Positions 14,262-16,738 of a DNA stretch of 16,738 nt are shown here, piece after piece. The stretch comes from Anaerolineaceae bacterium (lineage in GTDB: Bacteria > Chloroflexota > Anaerolineae > Anaerolineales > Anaerolineaceae), in the NCBI GenBank assembly GCA_011620445.1, contig WOZB01000202.1, positions 1 to 16,738 on the forward strand. The letters are read 5' to 3'. The notes beneath the pieces were generated by a model. That model ran no database searches, was not told the origin of the DNA, and saw only the letters and a list, made by a program, of their open reading frames with translations. The translations under genes and the position numbers were made by a program. Positions within the stretch are counted from its first letter, which is position 1; the number at the start of each line of letters is the position of its first letter.

Positions 14262-15167
14262 ATGGCAAAAACAGCAAGTAAAGAAAAAGTAGTTTCCAGC
14301 TTTGAGGTCAAGAAGGGCCTCGCTGAGATGCTTAAAGGTGGCGTGATCATGGATGTGGTCACCGCTGAGCACGCACGCATCGCGGAAGATGCGGGAGCCT
14401 GCGCGGTCATGGCTTTGGAACGTGTGCCGGCAGACATCCGGGCTACAGGCGGGGTTGCCCGCATGTCAGACCCGGAACTCATTTTGCAAATTATGGATGC
14501 CGTCTCCATCCCGGTGATGGCCAAGGCCCGCATCGGTCATTTTGTGGAAGCCCAGATTCTGGAAGCACTTGGCGTTGATTACATTGACGAATCTGAAGTG
14601 TTGACCCCGGCAGATGAGTCCTTCCATATCAACAAGCATGACTTTAAGGTGCCCTTTGTGTGCGGTTGTCGCAACCTGGGTGAGGCTTTGCGTCGCATTG
14701 GAGAAGGCGCTGCCATGATGCGCACCAAAGGTGAGGCCGGAACCGGCGATGTGGTGGAAGCTGTTAAGCACGCCCGTTCGCTTTTTGGCGATATCCGTGT
14801 GCTGCTAAACCTGCCCGAAGAAGAAGTGATGACTTTTGCCAAGAATATCGGCGCGCCTTTCGAGCTTTGCCTGGAAACACGCAAACTCGGCCGCCTGCCT
14901 GTCGTGAACTTTGCAGCCGGCGGCATTGCCACCCCGGCAGATGCAGCTTTGATGATGCAATTGGGTGTGGACGGCGTTTTTGTCGGTTCCGGAATTTTCA
15001 AATCCGGCGACCCTGCCAAGCGCGCTTCCGCCATCGTGAAAGCCACCACCCATTACAACGAGCCCAAATTGTTGGCCGAGATCAGCCGCAACCTGGGTGA
15101 AGCCATGGTTGGACGCACCGTGGATAGCCTTTCGGACGGCGACAAGCTGGCCGGCCGCGGCTGGTAA
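14262..15167 (+). CDS. pdxS: Pyridoxal 5'-phosphate synthase lyase subunit PdxS
   Basis: PdxS condenses ribose 5-phosphate, glyceraldehyde 3-phosphate and ammonia into pyridoxal 5'-phosphate; the ammonia is supplied by PdxT, encoded next. The protein is 301 residues. D31 in IMDVV, K88 in [10 protein letters not shown] and K156 in [10 protein letters not shown] match D24, K81 and K149 of Bacillus subtilis PdxS with a constant offset of seven, so both Schiff-base lysines are kept. [15 protein letters not shown] and [24 protein letters not shown], with [11 protein letters not shown], are the phosphate-binding loops. The reading frame is open further upstream to 14082, but the ATG at 14262 has GGAGG 7 nt before it and gives the normal N-terminus (MAKTASKEK). 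Confidence 0.97.
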   Translation: MAKTASKEKVVSSFEVKKGLAEMLKGGVIMDVVTAEHARIAEDAGACAVMALERVPADIRATGGVARMSDPELILQIMDAVSIPVMAKARIGHFVEAQILEALGVDYIDESEVLTPADESFHINKHDFKVPFVCGCRNLGEALRRIGEGAAMMRTKGEAGTGDVVEAVKHARSLFGDIRVLLNLPEEEVMTFAKNIGAPFELCLETRKLGRLPVVNFAAGGIATPADAALMMQLGVDGVFVGSGIFKSGDPAKRASAIVKATTHYNEPKLLAEISRNLGEAMVGRTVDSLSDGDKLAGRGW

Positions 15168-15185
15168 GTAAAAGCGAGTAATCCC

Positions 15186-15770
15186 TTGATTATTGGTGTC
15201 CTCGCCCTACAAGGCGACTTTCGTGAGCATCGTGCAGCCCTCAAAAAGCTGGGCATTGAAAGCCATGAAGTCAAAGCCAACGATGACCTCCCTGGTTTGG
15301 ATGGTTTGATCATCCCGGGAGGGGAATCGACCACCATGGGCAAACTAATGGTTGATTACGGCATGATTGAACCTCTCCAGAAATTTGCCAAAACCCATGC
15401 TGTTTGGGGTACCTGCGCGGGGGCCATTCTTCTCTCGAAAGATACAGGCCGGCCTCAGCCGTTGCTGGCCTTGATGGATTGCGACACCACCCGCAACGCC
15501 TTTGGCAGGCAGGTGGATTCGTTTGAAATTGAAATTCCTGTGCCTTTCCTGGAGCCCGCCAAGCCTGATTACCACCTGACCTTCATCCGCGGGCCGATCT
15601 TCAGCCGGATACGCGGTAAGGCGCAAGCCTTGCTTCAGCTGCCAGATGGCAAAGTTGTGGCGGTGTTGGATGGGCATTTGCTTGCTACCTCTTTCCACCC
15701 TGAACTGACAAACGACCTGCGCTTCCACCGTTATTTTGTGGAGATGGTAAAACGGACCCGCGCGAACTGA
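15186..15770 (+). CDS. pdxT: Pyridoxal 5'-phosphate synthase glutaminase subunit PdxT
   Basis: This 194-residue class I glutamine amidotransferase releases ammonia from glutamine and channels it to PdxS in the 12+12 synthase complex. The catalytic triad is C77 in GTCAGAI, H171 and E173 in SFHPEL. PGGEST (44-49) forms the oxyanion region, and IGVLALQGDFREH is the typical N-terminus. It starts with TTG at 15186, 18 nt after the pdxS stop, because that codon gives the expected N-terminus directly; only a weak GCGAG precedes it. The rare start and poor ribosome binding site suggest coupling to pdxS translation. The next reading frame overlaps its stop. Confidence 0.95.
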   Translation: MIIGVLALQGDFREHRAALKKLGIESHEVKANDDLPGLDGLIIPGGESTTMGKLMVDYGMIEPLQKFAKTHAVWGTCAGAILLSKDTGRPQPLLALMDCDTTRNAFGRQVDSFEIEIPVPFLEPAKPDYHLTFIRGPIFSRIRGKAQALLQLPDGKVVAVLDGHLLATSFHPELTNDLRFHRYFVEMVKRTRAN

Positions 15771-16663
15771 GCCTGACTGATTTACCGCTGCTGCTGAAGG
15801 GTGCGGCACGTCTACAAAGCCTGGACACCTTTCGCTATTACACGCGCGGAAACCCCCTTAACACACATAACCTGCTGGCAATTCTCAACCCTTCCTCAAC
15901 CGTAAAAACTTTGACAATGGAGATGGTTGATCAAAGATCTTACATCCAGGTGCGGGTGGAAGATGGAAAATCGCGAGCGCAGCTGGATTATCTGATCGCT
16001 AATAAAGACCCAGAAAGCTTGGATCCGCAATTGTTGGAGGCCGCAATCAAGGTTGCGGGAGAATGGGGCGCCCAGGTTTTATTAGCGGACCTGCCATCAA
16101 ATTCAGTCTTTCATTCGATTTTCAAGCGACTGGGTTTTATCCATTGGGCAGGGCAAAAAATTTACCGGCTAGAAAAGACGAAAACCAGCCAAAAGCTGCT
16201 AAACCATCAATGGCGCATCTGGACCAGCGCGGATATGCCTGCTCTGGAGGCTTTATACCGCAGCCTGGTGCCAGGTTTGTTCCAGCCTATCGAAGAACTG
16301 ACCCGCAAGGCAAAATTAGGAATGATCCTGCAAGATGATAAGGGTAGATGCCTTGGTTATGTGGATTATGACGAAGGTCCTAAAGGCATCTGGCTGCAGC
16401 CTTTCCTGCTGCCTGAACTGAATGATGCCGATGTAATCCGCGACATGATTTCTGCTTTGCATGTGCTTTGGAAGGGGCCGGTTTACCTAAGCGCGCGGTC
16501 ATACCAACCCTGGGTGGATGCTCTTGCCCAGAGTGGAAGCGCTGAGCTAATCTCTGAGCAAAACCTGTTGGTGAAGTACCTGGCAGCCCATGTTCCCGCG
16601 GCTGAAGCGTTGAAGAACTTCCGCCTGGAAAAGGGGAGAGTTGAAAGCAGCTTCCCTTTGTGA
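15767..16663 (+). CDS. Acetyltransferase-like (GNAT-related) protein with unusual start
   Basis: The reading frame is open from 15704 to the stop at 16661-16663. From about residue 1 of CTG 15767 it reads like protein (SLTDLPLLLKGAARLQSLDTF, then YYTRGNPL), resembling the N-terminus of two-part GNAT-like proteins that I recall from Chloroflexota. No ATG, GTG or TTG is in frame before TTG 15911, so I propose CTG 15767, which overlaps the pdxT stop as CTGA and gives 298 residues; the conservative start is 15911 (250 residues). A first GNAT-like half includes LPSNSVFHSIFKRLGFIHW. A second half includes LEALYRSLVPGLFQPIEEL, LGYVDYDEGPKGIWLQPFL and SYQPWVDALAQSG. Substrate unknown; no clear acetyl-CoA loop (RxxGxG) is visible, so activity is uncertain. 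Confidence 0.7.
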   Translation: MSLTDLPLLLKGAARLQSLDTFRYYTRGNPLNTHNLLAILNPSSTVKTLTMEMVDQRSYIQVRVEDGKSRAQLDYLIANKDPESLDPQLLEAAIKVAGEWGAQVLLADLPSNSVFHSIFKRLGFIHWAGQKIYRLEKTKTSQKLLNHQWRIWTSADMPALEALYRSLVPGLFQPIEELTRKAKLGMILQDDKGRCLGYVDYDEGPKGIWLQPFLLPELNDADVIRDMISALHVLWKGPVYLSARSYQPWVDALAQSGSAELISEQNLLVKYLAAHVPAAEALKNFRLEKGRVESSFPL

Positions 16664-16738
16664 TGGATGACCTCGGTTAATAATTGCGGATCAACCCATT
16701 GTTATAAAAATTCCAATGAAAAATGCAGTCTTGATCTT
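16664..16738. other. Intergenic end of window
   Basis: The last 75 bp after the acetyltransferase-like gene are A/T-rich and hold no reading frame of note and no convincing terminator. TTATAAAAATT (16701-16711) could contain a -10 box for a gene beyond the edge, but this cannot be judged. Confidence 0.3.

Noticed and set aside
1..16738. CRISPR array, phage genes, insertion sequences or toxin-antitoxin pairs
   Set aside because: No regularly spaced direct repeats, transposase or integrase motifs, or small overlapping toxin-antitoxin gene pairs were seen on either strand.

Overview
The window looks like a chromosomal stretch from an anaerobic bacterium, most probably a Chloroflexota member of the Anaerolineae type. 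This is inference. It rests on a tungsten/molybdenum aldehyde:ferredoxin oxidoreductase (AOR) operon, a GguA/GguB-type sugar transporter, the pdxS-pdxT pair (DXP-independent vitamin B6 route), and a two-part acetyltransferase-like protein of a form I associate with Chloroflexota. No plasmid, phage or transposase genes are visible, and genes are packed on both strands.

Layout. A strong intrinsic terminator (6-37) ends an unseen upstream gene. Then follow the sugar ABC transporter ATPase and permease (79-2825), closed by a second terminator (2865-2899). The most distinctive locus is 3043-6468, a tight four-gene operon: a ferredoxin with four [4Fe-4S] motifs, an AOR-family oxidoreductase, a ThiS/MoaD-like sulfur carrier ending in Gly-Gly, and a ThiF/MoeB-like adenylyltransferase without zinc cysteines. 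Its gene junctions are 2 nt, a 4-nt ATGA overlap and a 1-nt TAATG overlap. A separately promoted D-2-hydroxyacid dehydrogenase follows (6651-7676), then rarA (7775-9124), which appears to be leaderless.

On the minus strand lie a DUF488 gene and an aldo/keto reductase (10638 down to 9275). A 468-bp gap (10639-11106) carries a degenerate inverted repeat and a textbook promoter for tRNA-Glu(CUC). Next come a PlsC-like acyltransferase with an extra C-terminal domain (11220-12317) and recJ on the minus strand (14097 down to 12391), with a minus-strand terminator between these convergent genes. recJ diverges from pdxS-pdxT (14262-15770), which runs into an acetyltransferase-like gene whose reading frame begins upstream of any ordinary start codon.

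How it fits together. The AOR operon reads as a self-contained aldehyde/carboxylate redox module: catalytic subunit, electron-transfer subunit, and its own sulfur-transfer pair, presumably for pterin-cofactor assembly. The transporter would feed sugar fermentation, which generates aldehydes, keto acids and reduced ferredoxin. The rest is housekeeping: vitamin B6 synthesis, DNA repair, phospholipid synthesis and a tRNA. The best candidate for something under-described is the AOR operon, because of its CX3CX3C cluster motif, altered second pterin motif and dedicated zinc-less E1/carrier pair. Next are the non-canonical start of the last gene and the recurring TAAAAT promoter boxes.
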